Source of the DNA: Stieleria magnilauensis
GTDB taxonomy: Bacteria > Planctomycetota > Planctomycetia > Pirellulales > Pirellulaceae
Length of the DNA stretch: 64,000 nt
Reading direction: 5' to 3'
Assembly (NCBI GenBank): GCA_007753675.1
Contig: CP036432.1
Span: 9,178,233 to 9,242,232, forward strand
Below, in pieces: positions 47,147 through 54,960 of the stretch. The number at the start of each line of letters is the position of its first letter. Within the stretch, counting starts at the first letter, position 1. Both the position numbers and the translations under genes were made by a program. A model generated the notes under the pieces. It saw only the letters and a list, made by a program, of their open reading frames with translations, was not told the DNA's origin and did not search any database.

Positions 47147-47226
47147 GGTTGTCGACAACCGAGCGGGGTGAAGTTGATGGGTTGTCGACAACCGAGCGCG
47201 ATGAGAGCGATTGGTTGTCGACAACG
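47147..47226. repeat. three GGTTGTCGACAACC palindromes at exact 33-bp spacing
   Basis: The 14-bp palindromes start at 47147, 47180 and 47213; the third ends in G instead of C. The 19-nt spacers are partly similar (GAGCG start). About three DNA helical turns separate the centres, so bound dimers would lie on one face. Being palindromic, the unit translates as GCRQP on both strands in overlapping spurious ORFs. Confidence 0.9.
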
Positions 47227-47246
47227 GAGCAAACGCCCAACTGAGT

Positions 47247-47323
47247 ACTCAGTACTCGGTACTCAGTACTCAGTACGTGGTACTCAGGACTCAGGACTCA
47301 GGACTCAGGACTCAGGACTCAGT
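47247..47323 (+). repeat. heptamer tandem array ACTCAGK, 11 units
   Basis: Eleven consecutive heptamers: four ACTCAGT-like units (one ACTCGGT), one degenerate ACGTGGT, five perfect ACTCAGG and a final ACTCAGT. It lies 20 bp after the palindrome trio, in the gap between the PEP-CTERM and cvpA genes. Confidence 0.93.
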
Positions 47324-47361
47324 CCAAAGCACCAAACAGGGCACAAAACACCGCTTCTGCA

Positions 47362-47389
47362 ACGTCCGATAATCACTCTTATGTTGTAT
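47362..47389 (+). other. dif: candidate dif site (XerC/XerD recombination site)
   Basis: The 28-bp sequence has a XerC-arm-like half ending CGATAA, a 6-nt centre TCACTC, and a XerD-arm-like half TTATGTTGTAT that matches 9 of 11 positions of the E. coli XerD arm (TTATGTTAAAT). The XerC half matches only 5 of 11, though it keeps the inner ATAA. It lies between convergent genes, about 1 kb left of the polarity switch of the KOPS-like motifs. One plus-strand GGGCAGGG (48350) is on the wrong side if this is the exact dif. The call depends mainly on the context. Confidence 0.4.
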
Positions 47390-47543
47390 TGAGACTGCAA
47401 AAAACCCCGTGTTTGAGCGATTTCTCGCTTAGGCACCGCTCGCTGAGCTGCCCTGCTGGAATGCGATCACGCGCCGGTCGCTTACGCGTCCCGCTGGATC
47501 GGATCATGCGCCGGCCCGTACGCGTCGCGCTGGCGCCCAGGAC

Positions 47544-48215
47544 TCACGGCCGCCAGCCGGCTGGGCGTGCGAGCGTGCTGTTCTGCTCGGGTGTGAACAC
47601 TGGCTGCAACCGGTCTCGCATCTCATCGATCAAGACGCCTTCGACGCCTTCCGAGGCGTCGATCAGCCGGCCGGCCAAACCGGCATCGGACTGCGTTTGG
47701 GCCCCCTCGAACTCGGCATCGAATCGCTCCAAGTACGGATGCAAAAACTGATGGATCTCCGGCGGGATCACCGACTCGCTGCGGTCGAGATGCCGGGCGA
47801 TGAATCGGCCGCTTTTGCTAGCAACAATTTTTTCGCGAATCCCATCCCCCATCAGCGTGACGGCGAACAGCGTGATCAGCGTGCAATACAGCCCACCCTT
47901 GAGCAGCCCGAATAGCGTTCCAATCTGGCGATCGAATTCCTTCAGCTTCATTCGGTCGATCGTCCGGCGGACCATGTTGAAAGCAACCCAAACGACCAGC
48001 GACGTCCCGACGAACAGAATCAACATCGCCAGAAAACGATTCCAGGGAGGCTCGGCGACGATCGAATGGCTGAGCGGCTCGCGAAATCGATAGGCCACGA
48101 AATAACTGACCACGATCGACGCGATGGAAGCCAACTGCCATGCGAAGCCCTTGACCGCGCCAAAAATGGCAGCCGCAACGAGCACGATCAGCATCAAGAT
48201 GTCGTAGGTCTCCAC
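47544..48215 (-). CDS. cvpA: CvpA family membrane protein
   Basis: About 223 residues from GTG 48215; GTG 48233 is in frame but its AGGA is too close to serve it. Four hydrophobic helices match CvpA: ILMLIVLVAAAIFGAVKGF, IASIVVSYFVAYRF, LAMLILFVGTSLVVWVAF and GLLKGGLYCTLITLFAVTL. The C-terminal ~80 residues are soluble. CvpA proteins are needed for colicin V production in E. coli and more broadly for envelope homeostasis; the role here is unknown. Confidence 0.88.
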   Translation of the reverse strand: METYDILMLIVLVAAAIFGAVKGFAWQLASIASIVVSYFVAYRFREPLSHSIVAEPPWNRFLAMLILFVGTSLVVWVAFNMVRRTIDRMKLKEFDRQIGTLFGLLKGGLYCTLITLFAVTLMGDGIREKIVASKSGRFIARHLDRSESVIPPEIHQFLHPYLERFDAEFEGAQTQSDAGLAGRLIDASEGVEGVLIDEMRDRLQPVFTPEQNSTLARPAGWRP

Positions 48216-48349
48216 AAGCCGTTGTCCTCGCACTCCTGTCCATGAACTTCACTCTTGCCGGCCACACCGTGACGCGACGCCCCGACGCTTCTTGGCAAAT
48301 GCTTGCATTGCAAGGCGCCCACGAGCCACACCGATCCCGATAGGACCGA

Positions 48350-48357
48350 GGGCAGGG
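48350..48357 (+). repeat. last plus-strand KOPS-like octamer before the polarity switch
   Basis: GGGCAGGG on the plus strand in the gap between the divergent cvpA and YdjM-like genes. It is the right-most copy in this orientation that I found. Confidence 0.6.
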
Positions 48358-48479
48358 CGTCGCCGCGGTGACTTATACGCGATCGACGCGCCGCAAGCGA
48401 AGACCAATCGCAATCCAGTCTTGGCAGCGGACCATCGAAAGCGGTATGTACCGAGTTTCCAATTTGCTCGACCGCCCTC

Positions 48480-48487
48480 CCCTGCCC
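48480..48487 (-). repeat. first minus-strand KOPS-like octamer after the polarity switch
   Basis: CCCTGCCC on the plus strand, that is GGGCAGGG on the minus strand, 122 bp after the last forward copy in the same intergenic gap. All later copies found (to 58465) have this orientation. Confidence 0.6.
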
Positions 48488-48504
48488 CTCACCCATTTGC
48501 TAGC

Positions 48505-49287
48505 GTGGCAGATTTCAAAACCCACATCAGCGCCAGCACGCTTGTCGGGATCGCCTACGGTTACTGGGGCGTGACCTCGCAGTCGATGACGCTGGAAAAC
48601 GGGATCTTGGCCGGCGGTCTCTGTTCGGTCAGCGGCATGCTGCCGGACCTGGATAGCGACGGCGGCATTCCGCTGCGTGAGATCAGTATGTTCACCGCGG
48701 CAGTCGCCCCGATGATGATGCTCAATCGCTTTCGCGACTACGACCTGTCCCACGAGTCGATGGCTTTGGCGGCGATGTTGATCTATGTCGTGATCCGCTT
48801 CGGCGCCTTTGAGTTCTTCAAACGTTTCACCGTCCACCGTGGCATGTGGCACAGTCTGCCTGCCGCGGGGGTTTCGGGATTGATCGCCTACCTGGCGATG
48901 CCGACCACCAGCGACGCCGAGCGGGCCTACAAAGCGGTGGCGGTCGTCGTCGGTTTTTTGGTCCACTTGATCTTGGACGAAATCTGGGCCGTCGAAGTCG
49001 GCGTGGCACGGCTGCGCACGAAGAAGTCGTTTGGAACCGCGCTCAAGTTTCTAGGCAACGACGCGATCGCCAACGTGTTTGTGTACGCGCTCTTGTTTGG
49101 GCTTTGCTACACCGCATGGAGTGACAACACGATCGCGGCGCGGCTGCGTGAACGCGCCAAGTACGACCTCACACAACCCGGCTGGCGATACACACCGACG
49201 TCTCCGCCATCCGACTGGACGGCGCCCCAGTGGCAACTGCCCGAATTAGGCCTTAGCGCCTCGCGTCCTTCCGCGGAGCGGAAGTAG
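48505..49287 (+). CDS. YdjM-like membrane-bound metal-dependent hydrolase
   Basis: 260 residues from GTG 48505 (VADFKTHISAS), where homology-like sequence starts; the frame runs back to 48292 through intergenic DNA. Motifs: an early His (FKTHISAST), GMLPDLDSDGG (acidic metal site), HRGMWHSLPAAG and HLILDEIWAVE, with several hydrophobic helices. These match the YdjM/DUF457 family of predicted membrane metal-dependent hydrolases; the substrate is unknown. The C-terminal ~40 residues are polar. Confidence 0.82.
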   Translation: MADFKTHISASTLVGIAYGYWGVTSQSMTLENGILAGGLCSVSGMLPDLDSDGGIPLREISMFTAAVAPMMMLNRFRDYDLSHESMALAAMLIYVVIRFGAFEFFKRFTVHRGMWHSLPAAGVSGLIAYLAMPTTSDAERAYKAVAVVVGFLVHLILDEIWAVEVGVARLRTKKSFGTALKFLGNDAIANVFVYALLFGLCYTAWSDNTIAARLRERAKYDLTQPGWRYTPTSPPSDWTAPQWQLPELGLSASRPSAERK

Positions 49288-49319
49288 AGGGGGAGACAAG
49301 GAGAGAAGGGGAGTCGAAA

Positions 49320-49375
49320 GTTTCAAGTTCCAAGTTCCAAGTTCCAAGAAAACCTGAAACCTGAAACTCGAAACT
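49320..49375. repeat. heptamer-based array at the end of the YdjM-like gene
   Basis: Eight heptamers in register: GTTTCAA, GTTCCAA three times, GAAAACC, TGAAACC, TGAAACT and CGAAACT. The second half contains CCTGAAA, the reverse complement of the TTTCAGG unit at 26929. It fills most of the gap between the YdjM-like gene and dtd. Confidence 0.8.
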
Positions 49376-49386
49376 CACCCCCCCCA

Positions 49387-49824
49387 TCACCGTTCCAACA
49401 ACATCGTGACCGGACCGTCGTTGACCAGCGAGACTTTCATGTCCGCTGCGAAGACCCCGGTTTCGACACCAATCCCCTGCCCTTTCAGTTTCTCGACATA
49501 CAGCTCGTACAAGCGTTTGGCGATCGCCGGATCGGCGGCGTCGGTAAACGCCGGACGACGGCCCTTGCGACAATCGCCGTAAAGCGTGAATTGGCTGACG
49601 GCCAAGACGCTGCCTCCGATATCGATCACCGACCGATTCATTTTCCCGGCGTCGTCTTCAAAGACGCGCAACACGGCCGTCTTCTCTGCCATCCAGCTGA
49701 CGACCGATTCATCATCGGCGTGGCCGATTCCGACCAAGGCCAAAAACCCCGCTTCGATTTGGCCGACCACCTCTCCTTCGACCGAAACACTCGCTTGACT
49801 GACCCGCTGCAACACCACTTTCAA
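49387..49824 (-). CDS. dtd: D-aminoacyl-tRNA deacylase
   Basis: DTD hydrolyses D-amino acids from mischarged tRNA. The 145-residue product begins MKVVLQRVSQASVSVEG, shows the cross-subunit motif SQFTLYGDCRKGRRP near residue 77, and ends with the second active-site motif NDGPVT near 137. Length and motifs are fully typical. Confidence 0.97.
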   Translation of the reverse strand: MKVVLQRVSQASVSVEGEVVGQIEAGFLALVGIGHADDESVVSWMAEKTAVLRVFEDDAGKMNRSVIDIGGSVLAVSQFTLYGDCRKGRRPAFTDAADPAIAKRLYELYVEKLKGQGIGVETGVFAADMKVSLVNDGPVTMLLER

Positions 49825-49916
49825 CTTATTGTCCTCTAGAATGAATCGCTCGCGCTCTCGGGCGCGCTGTCAATCATCATCACGTACTCTACGTCTCGCA
49901 AGTCGTTTGACCATTC

Positions 49917-50822
49917 ATGTCATACCTGTTTACCTGCCCGCACTGCCACGCGCAAACTCAGGTCGAGGATCGATACAGCGGAAAGTCGGGCGAATGCTTT
50001 TCGTGCGGCGCACCGATCCAGCTGCCCGACTTCGCCGCTTCGACGACTCCCGCTGACCGCCCCGCAAACAAACGCCCCCTTGGCGTGCTGATTTCCGCGG
50101 GCGTTGTCCTGACGATGCTGGTTTGCATCGCGTTTGCCGCCATCCGCTTTGGCGGCGACAGCGTTTCACGACTTGCCGAGATCCGCGTCCAAAACTCGTC
50201 GATCAAGAATCTGGAAAGCATCGCCGCGGCACTCAACGCGTATGCGGCCGACTATGGAACCTATCCACCGGCAACGCTTCGCGACAGCGCCGGAATCCCG
50301 ATGCATTCGTGGCGGGTGCTGATCCTGCCTTACCTCGGGGAACAGGAGACCTACGACCAGTTTGATCTGAGCAAACCTTGGGACCATGAGCTGAACCTGC
50401 AAGCGAGCTACTCGATGCCTTCGGTGTACGTGCACCCCAACGACACCAACCGAGCCGGAACGCAGTCGGGATACTACTTGATCACGGGCCCGGGAACACT
50501 CTTCCCTCCCTCAGGTCCCTTGTCTCCCGACAAGATTCAAGACAATGCGTCGCAGACCATCCTGGTGATCGCCGGCGCCCCGCCGGTCAACCGCGCGATC
50601 GGAGGCTGGGCCGAACCGGTGGACCTTGACTACACGGCGATGAAAGGCGTGATCAACGGAACGGTCGGAATCGAACCGGGCGGCAGAATGGCCAGCGGCG
50701 TGACGATGGCGACGGTCGATGGCCGCGGGCATTTTCTGCGCAATGATTTGTCGCCGCGAACGTTTGCCGCGCTGGTCACCCCCAACGGCAACGAACCGCT
50801 CCCCGACGACACCCTCGATTGA
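49917..50822 (+). CDS. zinc-ribbon, membrane-anchored DUF1559-like protein
   Basis: 301 residues. An N-terminal zinc ribbon has two CxxC pairs (CPHCHAQ and CFSCGAP) within residues 7-31. One transmembrane helix follows at ~58-80 (LISAGVVLTMLVCIAFAAIRFG). The outer domain resembles the DUF1559 body without the pilin leader: AALNAYAADYGTYPP, SWRVLILPYLGEQETYDQF, and a C-terminal GVTMATVDGRGHFL like the DGSVQF motif. The zinc-ribbon/pilin-body combination is notable. Function unknown. Confidence 0.85.
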   Translation: MSYLFTCPHCHAQTQVEDRYSGKSGECFSCGAPIQLPDFAASTTPADRPANKRPLGVLISAGVVLTMLVCIAFAAIRFGGDSVSRLAEIRVQNSSIKNLESIAAALNAYAADYGTYPPATLRDSAGIPMHSWRVLILPYLGEQETYDQFDLSKPWDHELNLQASYSMPSVYVHPNDTNRAGTQSGYYLITGPGTLFPPSGPLSPDKIQDNASQTILVIAGAPPVNRAIGGWAEPVDLDYTAMKGVINGTVGIEPGGRMASGVTMATVDGRGHFLRNDLSPRTFAALVTPNGNEPLPDDTLD

Positions 50823-50830
50823 TACGGTTG

Positions 50831-52270
50831 CTATGCCAAGAACCCGAGCGGATAGGTTGCCTGTCCTTTGTTGACAAAGTTGCGGATGTTCGGCAGGATG
50901 CTTTCCATTTGATTGTCATTTTCCAGACCGTACCACATTGCCAATTCGCACCACATCTCATCGACCGACGTCGTCGGCAACAAACGGCCGCGGCCGAGAT
51001 CCAGCGGGTTGCCGGGCGCCAACGAATCCGGATACGTGCCGCACAATTGATTGCCTTTGACCGGTCCGCCCATGATGATCTGGTTGCCGCCCCAGGCGTG
51101 ATCGCTGCCGCGCCCGTTGCTGTTGAGCGTCCGAGCGAAGTCGCTGGCGGTGAAGGTGACGACATCGTTCTGAACGCCCAACTCCGTCATCGCGTCATAA
51201 AAATCTTTCAACGCTTCGCTGACACGGGTCAAGTTGGTTTGCTGGTTATTGATCAGTTCGTCGTGGTTGTCCCAGCCGCCGATGTTGACGAAGAAGATTT
51301 GCCGCGAATGCCCGATCGTATCGCGCGCGCCGATCGTCTTGGCGACCATCTGCAACTGGCTGGACAGACTGTTGTTGGCGGTACGAAAGGTCGTGTTCAA
51401 GTTGACCGCATTGGCCGCCTGGTTAAACGCGATTGCCGAGTCGAGCGCGTTGCGATTGGCATTGGCAAACGTTTGCTCCACCAGGTTCCCGTAGGATCGC
51501 GACAGAACGTCATCGGTCAACTGCGTGTAGATCTTGGCCTGCGTCCACGTTTGGCCATACCATCCCACTTCGCTGGCGCCCGAGTTGGTCACGATGTACG
51601 GAATCACCGATCCGCCGGTCTGCATCATGTTGACCGAATTGAGTGCGATGTTCATCGAGATGTTGTCGTTCGAATTGACTTGACTGGTGATCAGGTCAGC
51701 CATTCGTCCGGCCCAACCGGTCACCTGCGAACGGGTTTGCGGGACCGAGGTCATCCAGTGGCGTTGCAGGTCGGCATGGGAAAACAACCCCAGTGGCAGA
51801 TTGGATCGCGTCTGATACTGCGCCATCGTCGTCGGCTCGACCAAACTGCCGATATTGCACAGGAACGTCAGATCACCGGCTTGGTAAATCTGTTGCACAT
51901 CGCCCATGCCCGGGTGGATGCCAAACGTTCGTCCGGTCGAGTTATCGGTGATCGGATGCAATTCATTTTCGGGCAACCCCAACGCGCCGTTCCCCGGCTG
52001 ATAAACGCCTCCACGTGCAGCCAGATAATCAGCCCGCTCGGCGGCATCCATTGGCGTCAGCATGTTGAACGAATCGTTGCCGCCGTACATGAACACACAG
52101 ACGAGCGCCTTGTAGCCACTCAGATCATTCGCGGCGACGGCGGCGTTGGTTGCCGACAAACTGAACAACGTCGACAGCAACGACGTGTTGGTCAGCGCCG
52201 CGCAACCGCCGGCCAGTTTCAGAACATCTCGACGAAGCGGTTCGCGGTGGATGCGATGCGTGGGTCTCAT
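50831..52270 (-). CDS. DUF1501 domain-containing secreted protein
   Basis: 479 residues. The N terminus carries a Tat-like signal (PLRRDVLKLAGGCAAL). DUF1501, a family related to sulfatase/alkaline-phosphatase folds, follows: YKALVCVFMYGGNDSFNML, GIHPGMGDVQQIYQAGDL, NIGGWDNHDELINNQ, and TFTASDFARTLNSNGRGSDH with the AWGGNQIIMGG motif. In planctomycetes these genes regularly pair with DUF1800, as here, 77 nt downstream. Enzymatic activity is unproven. Confidence 0.94.
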   Translation of the reverse strand: MRPTHRIHREPLRRDVLKLAGGCAALTNTSLLSTLFSLSATNAAVAANDLSGYKALVCVFMYGGNDSFNMLTPMDAAERADYLAARGGVYQPGNGALGLPENELHPITDNSTGRTFGIHPGMGDVQQIYQAGDLTFLCNIGSLVEPTTMAQYQTRSNLPLGLFSHADLQRHWMTSVPQTRSQVTGWAGRMADLITSQVNSNDNISMNIALNSVNMMQTGGSVIPYIVTNSGASEVGWYGQTWTQAKIYTQLTDDVLSRSYGNLVEQTFANANRNALDSAIAFNQAANAVNLNTTFRTANNSLSSQLQMVAKTIGARDTIGHSRQIFFVNIGGWDNHDELINNQQTNLTRVSEALKDFYDAMTELGVQNDVVTFTASDFARTLNSNGRGSDHAWGGNQIIMGGPVKGNQLCGTYPDSLAPGNPLDLGRGRLLPTTSVDEMWCELAMWYGLENDNQMESILPNIRNFVNKGQATYPLGFLA

Positions 52271-52347
52271 GACAATCAGTCCGGTACGGGAACAAGGAAA
52301 GCAGAATCAGTGGCGTCGGATTCAGTGACGAGCGACTGAGTCACGGG

Positions 52348-54222
52348 CTACTGAGTGACGGCGGCGAACGGAGACAACACGGTCGCCATCAGTGCCGCGT
52401 TGACCCGAAACTCCTCCATCCGTGGACGCCAGGTCGGGTTGTTCTTCATCCACGCGGTCTCCGCCGTCGTGACCTCAACCACCCTGTCCTTGTAGTCTTG
52501 GGGCATCGATCCATAACAGAACACCAAGTCGAACCGATCCATCAGTTCGTGCATGTCGTCGTCCTCGGTACACAGCAACTCTTCGTCTTCCAGATGGAAG
52601 ATCATGTCGCTGCTGTGAGAGATCCCGCTGGTGCTGTTGGACCAGCGCTGCTGAGACATTTGATTGGAGATGTCCCAGATGTATCGCCCGGCCAACCGAT
52701 TCGAGGTCACCGGCGTGTTGATTTGAAACTCGGGAGCGGCCAAGAATCCGTTCGGGATTCGACGTGACGGCGTGTAACCGAGCAAGCTGCCGGGCGGCTG
52801 GTAATCAGGCAGATAAAAATTGAACACCGTCGGCGACAGGTACGGCTCTTGAGTCCAGTTGTAATTCTGCGACATCAACATCGCGCGGCCGCTGTGATGA
52901 TTGCTGGTCGCGTGGACGCCCCGGAGCAACCGCGTGTATCGAATCACCGGTTCGGAAAGTGTCGAGTAATCGGTTCCCCGGGCGATGACCTGCACGCGGT
53001 AGGGCCGACTACGGCCCAACAACCGCTGACCGCTCCACGCTTCTGGATCCAGCAGCACCGCCTTGACGACCGCGGCCAAGTCACCCTTGACGCCCTGCCC
53101 GTTGTTGTTGAACTTTCGCGCGACTCGTCGAATGTAACCTCGCGAAGGATTGCTTTTGACCAACCGCTGGATCAATCGTCGCGAAAGGAACGGAGCCACA
53201 TTGTCATGGGCGAGCAGATTGTCCAGCGCCGCGGCGATATCGGCATCCCCGTCGACACTCGTTTCACTACCGATCACCTCCCCGCCGAGCAACGTTTTCA
53301 AACCGGGCTCATGCTCGAAATCGAACATCTCCATCGGCTCTTCGAATTCGTTCCCCCACCAAAACCGCCCCGTCCCCGTCGCATTGGGATGTGGCTTGAA
53401 CGCCAACCCCGTAAAGACCTTGGCGAACTCCTTGATGGTTTCGTTGTCGTAGGTCGGGATCAAATTGCCCGATTCGTCCGTCTTCAGTCGGCCGTCGAGG
53501 TGCAGTTCGTACAGCCCGATCGTGAACAACTGCATGATCTCCCGGGCGTAGTTCTCATCCGGAAATCGATTGGCGGCCTCGTCCGTCTTTCGGTTTCGCA
53601 TGTGACTCAGGTAAACACCCATGACCGGGTGATAGGTCACGTCCTCCAACAGATCGCGATAGTTGCCAAAGGCATGCTTGACCATTAGATCGTAGTAATG
53701 TGTCGGACCAAGCCACCGCCCTTCCCCGCTGTGATGCCCGGCGCCGACATCGTTGAACCCTGCGCCGTCCTGGCTGGTCACCAGAATTTGAATCAGCGCC
53801 CACGCCACACGTTGACGAAGTTGATCTTCGCCGGCCAACGCACAATGCCACCAGGCGTGATACCGGTAGCGTTGGATGTAGGCGTCATTCTGTTGGGAAT
53901 TCAGCCCATCGCGGGCGATCATGTCGACCGCCAAAGGACGGTGATAAGCCGCCGGCAAGGCCATTTGCTGATCGATCCACTCTTCACACGCACGCCGCGT
54001 CCCGATCTGTGCCATCCGCTCGGCCAACGCTTCGATCTGCTCAAGGTTGGGACCAAAGGTCGCGCGAGAGAGAAACTGGGCGGCGCGAATCTTCCGCTTC
54101 GCCACCGCAACGTCACGACGCGAATCAACCTCAAAGGTGCCCGCATCGACTGCGGGTAAATTCAAGCCGACTGCAAGCACAAAAACCAGCAACCGGATCC
54201 AAGCCCCTGTCCGCAACGGCAT
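52348..54222 (-). CDS. DUF1800 domain-containing secreted protein
   Basis: 624 residues from ATG 54222, with AAGGTGAG upstream; the frame extends to 54264. It has a signal peptide (WIRLLVFVLAVGLNLPAVDAG), then typical DUF1800 sequence: AAQFLSRATFGPN, RQRVAWALIQILVTSQ, NYRDLLEDVTYHPVMGVYLS, PDENYAREIMQLFTIGLYEL and LARDNVAP-like segments. It is the upstream member of the DUF1800-DUF1501 pair; the family role is unknown but the two proteins probably act together outside the cytoplasm. Confidence 0.94.
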   Translation of the reverse strand: MPLRTGAWIRLLVFVLAVGLNLPAVDAGTFEVDSRRDVAVAKRKIRAAQFLSRATFGPNLEQIEALAERMAQIGTRRACEEWIDQQMALPAAYHRPLAVDMIARDGLNSQQNDAYIQRYRYHAWWHCALAGEDQLRQRVAWALIQILVTSQDGAGFNDVGAGHHSGEGRWLGPTHYYDLMVKHAFGNYRDLLEDVTYHPVMGVYLSHMRNRKTDEAANRFPDENYAREIMQLFTIGLYELHLDGRLKTDESGNLIPTYDNETIKEFAKVFTGLAFKPHPNATGTGRFWWGNEFEEPMEMFDFEHEPGLKTLLGGEVIGSETSVDGDADIAAALDNLLAHDNVAPFLSRRLIQRLVKSNPSRGYIRRVARKFNNNGQGVKGDLAAVVKAVLLDPEAWSGQRLLGRSRPYRVQVIARGTDYSTLSEPVIRYTRLLRGVHATSNHHSGRAMLMSQNYNWTQEPYLSPTVFNFYLPDYQPPGSLLGYTPSRRIPNGFLAAPEFQINTPVTSNRLAGRYIWDISNQMSQQRWSNSTSGISHSSDMIFHLEDEELLCTEDDDMHELMDRFDLVFCYGSMPQDYKDRVVEVTTAETAWMKNNPTWRPRMEEFRVNAALMATVLSPFAAVTQ

Positions 54223-54557
54223 CGCTCTCACCTTGAAAAGAATTCGGCTCAGCGATCCAGCCAACCCTCATCGGGCGAGCCAGCTCTCGCGAACCCATTG
54301 GAATAGACCCCTTCGCGTTCTTGAACGCTTGGGAGGCGCGAACGGCGACAACCCATGGCGGATTTTCCCAACAATCACAACATTCGCGATAGGCAAGCTA
54401 AGTCACACAACCGCGCCGGTCAATCAGCAGGCACGGATTGGGGGGGGGCAAAGAAAGGGCCGACCAGACCCCCTGCCTTTAGCGATAAGAAGACGCTCGT
54501 CTGAGCGCCGTTGGTCTCGAGATCCCCTGCCCCCTCTATGACAGGCCATTGGCACCG

Positions 54558-54636
54558 ACACAAGCGGCAAACCGCCCAAGGGGAATGCATATCCATAGCT
54601 CGGGGCAAGCGAACCGAGCATTTGCGAGGGTTGCGC
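54558..54636 (-). repeat. dispersed intergenic repeat of about 80 bp, copy B
   Basis: Inverted relative to copy A (22023-22100), with three mismatches in the 53-bp best-conserved part. The other end is less conserved but keeps the ACTTGTGT-like terminus. The two copies lie on opposite sides of, and opposite in orientation to, the proposed terminus. Confidence 0.75.
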
Positions 54637-54766
54637 TGGACCGCTAAAACGTTGGTGTTGACACTCTGTTCGGTTTACGCGACTTCGCTTCCTTTTGATT
54701 TCCATCACCGCTCGGCCTCGCTTCAGCCGAGACAGGATGGGTCGTGAGGAACCTGGGCGGACGGAA

Positions 54767-54826
54767 GATTGAAAATTGAAAAATGCAAATTTGCAATTGG
54801 AAGTTTTCATTTTGCAATTTTCAATC
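54767..54826. repeat. AT-rich inverted repeat, 19-bp arms
   Basis: The arms 54767-54785 (GATTGAAAATTGAAAAATG) and 54808-54826 are inverted copies with one mismatch. The composition is far more AT-rich than the surroundings, suggesting a distinct mobile or structural element. Confidence 0.7.
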
Positions 54827-54960
54827 TCTTGCTCCGTGTCCTGCAATGGGGAAACGGGCGCCAGGCATTTCAAGAATGAAACCAGCGCAAAGGAAGAAGA
54901 TCGTCAACCCCGAACTTTTTGCAGCCCAGGGTTGCGCTGCCCCAGGAACCTCTTGGCCGC

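Larger units (their letters stand above)
54223..54960. other. 738-bp gap with repeats, no convincing gene
   Basis: The gap between argG and the DUF1800 gene contains a run of nine G (54440-54448), one CCCTGCCC (54525-54532), the ~80-bp dispersed repeat (54558-54636) and an AT-rich inverted repeat (54767-54826). A minus-strand ORF of 149 codons across 54424-54873 is largely translated repeat and is not called. Confidence 0.6.

Noticed and set aside
47247..47323. Possible CRISPR array
   Set aside because: The units are contiguous 7-mers without spacers, and no cas gene is in the window.
46810..47392. Small ORFs on both strands encoding repeated GCRQP peptides
   Set aside because: The repeats come from the GGTTGTCGACAACC palindromes, which read the same on both strands; no start signal or domain supports a protein.
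48363..48390. Alternative dif site on the minus strand within the polarity-switch gap
   Set aside because: A XerC-arm-like ATCGCGTATAA is present, but the other half has no resemblance to a XerD arm.
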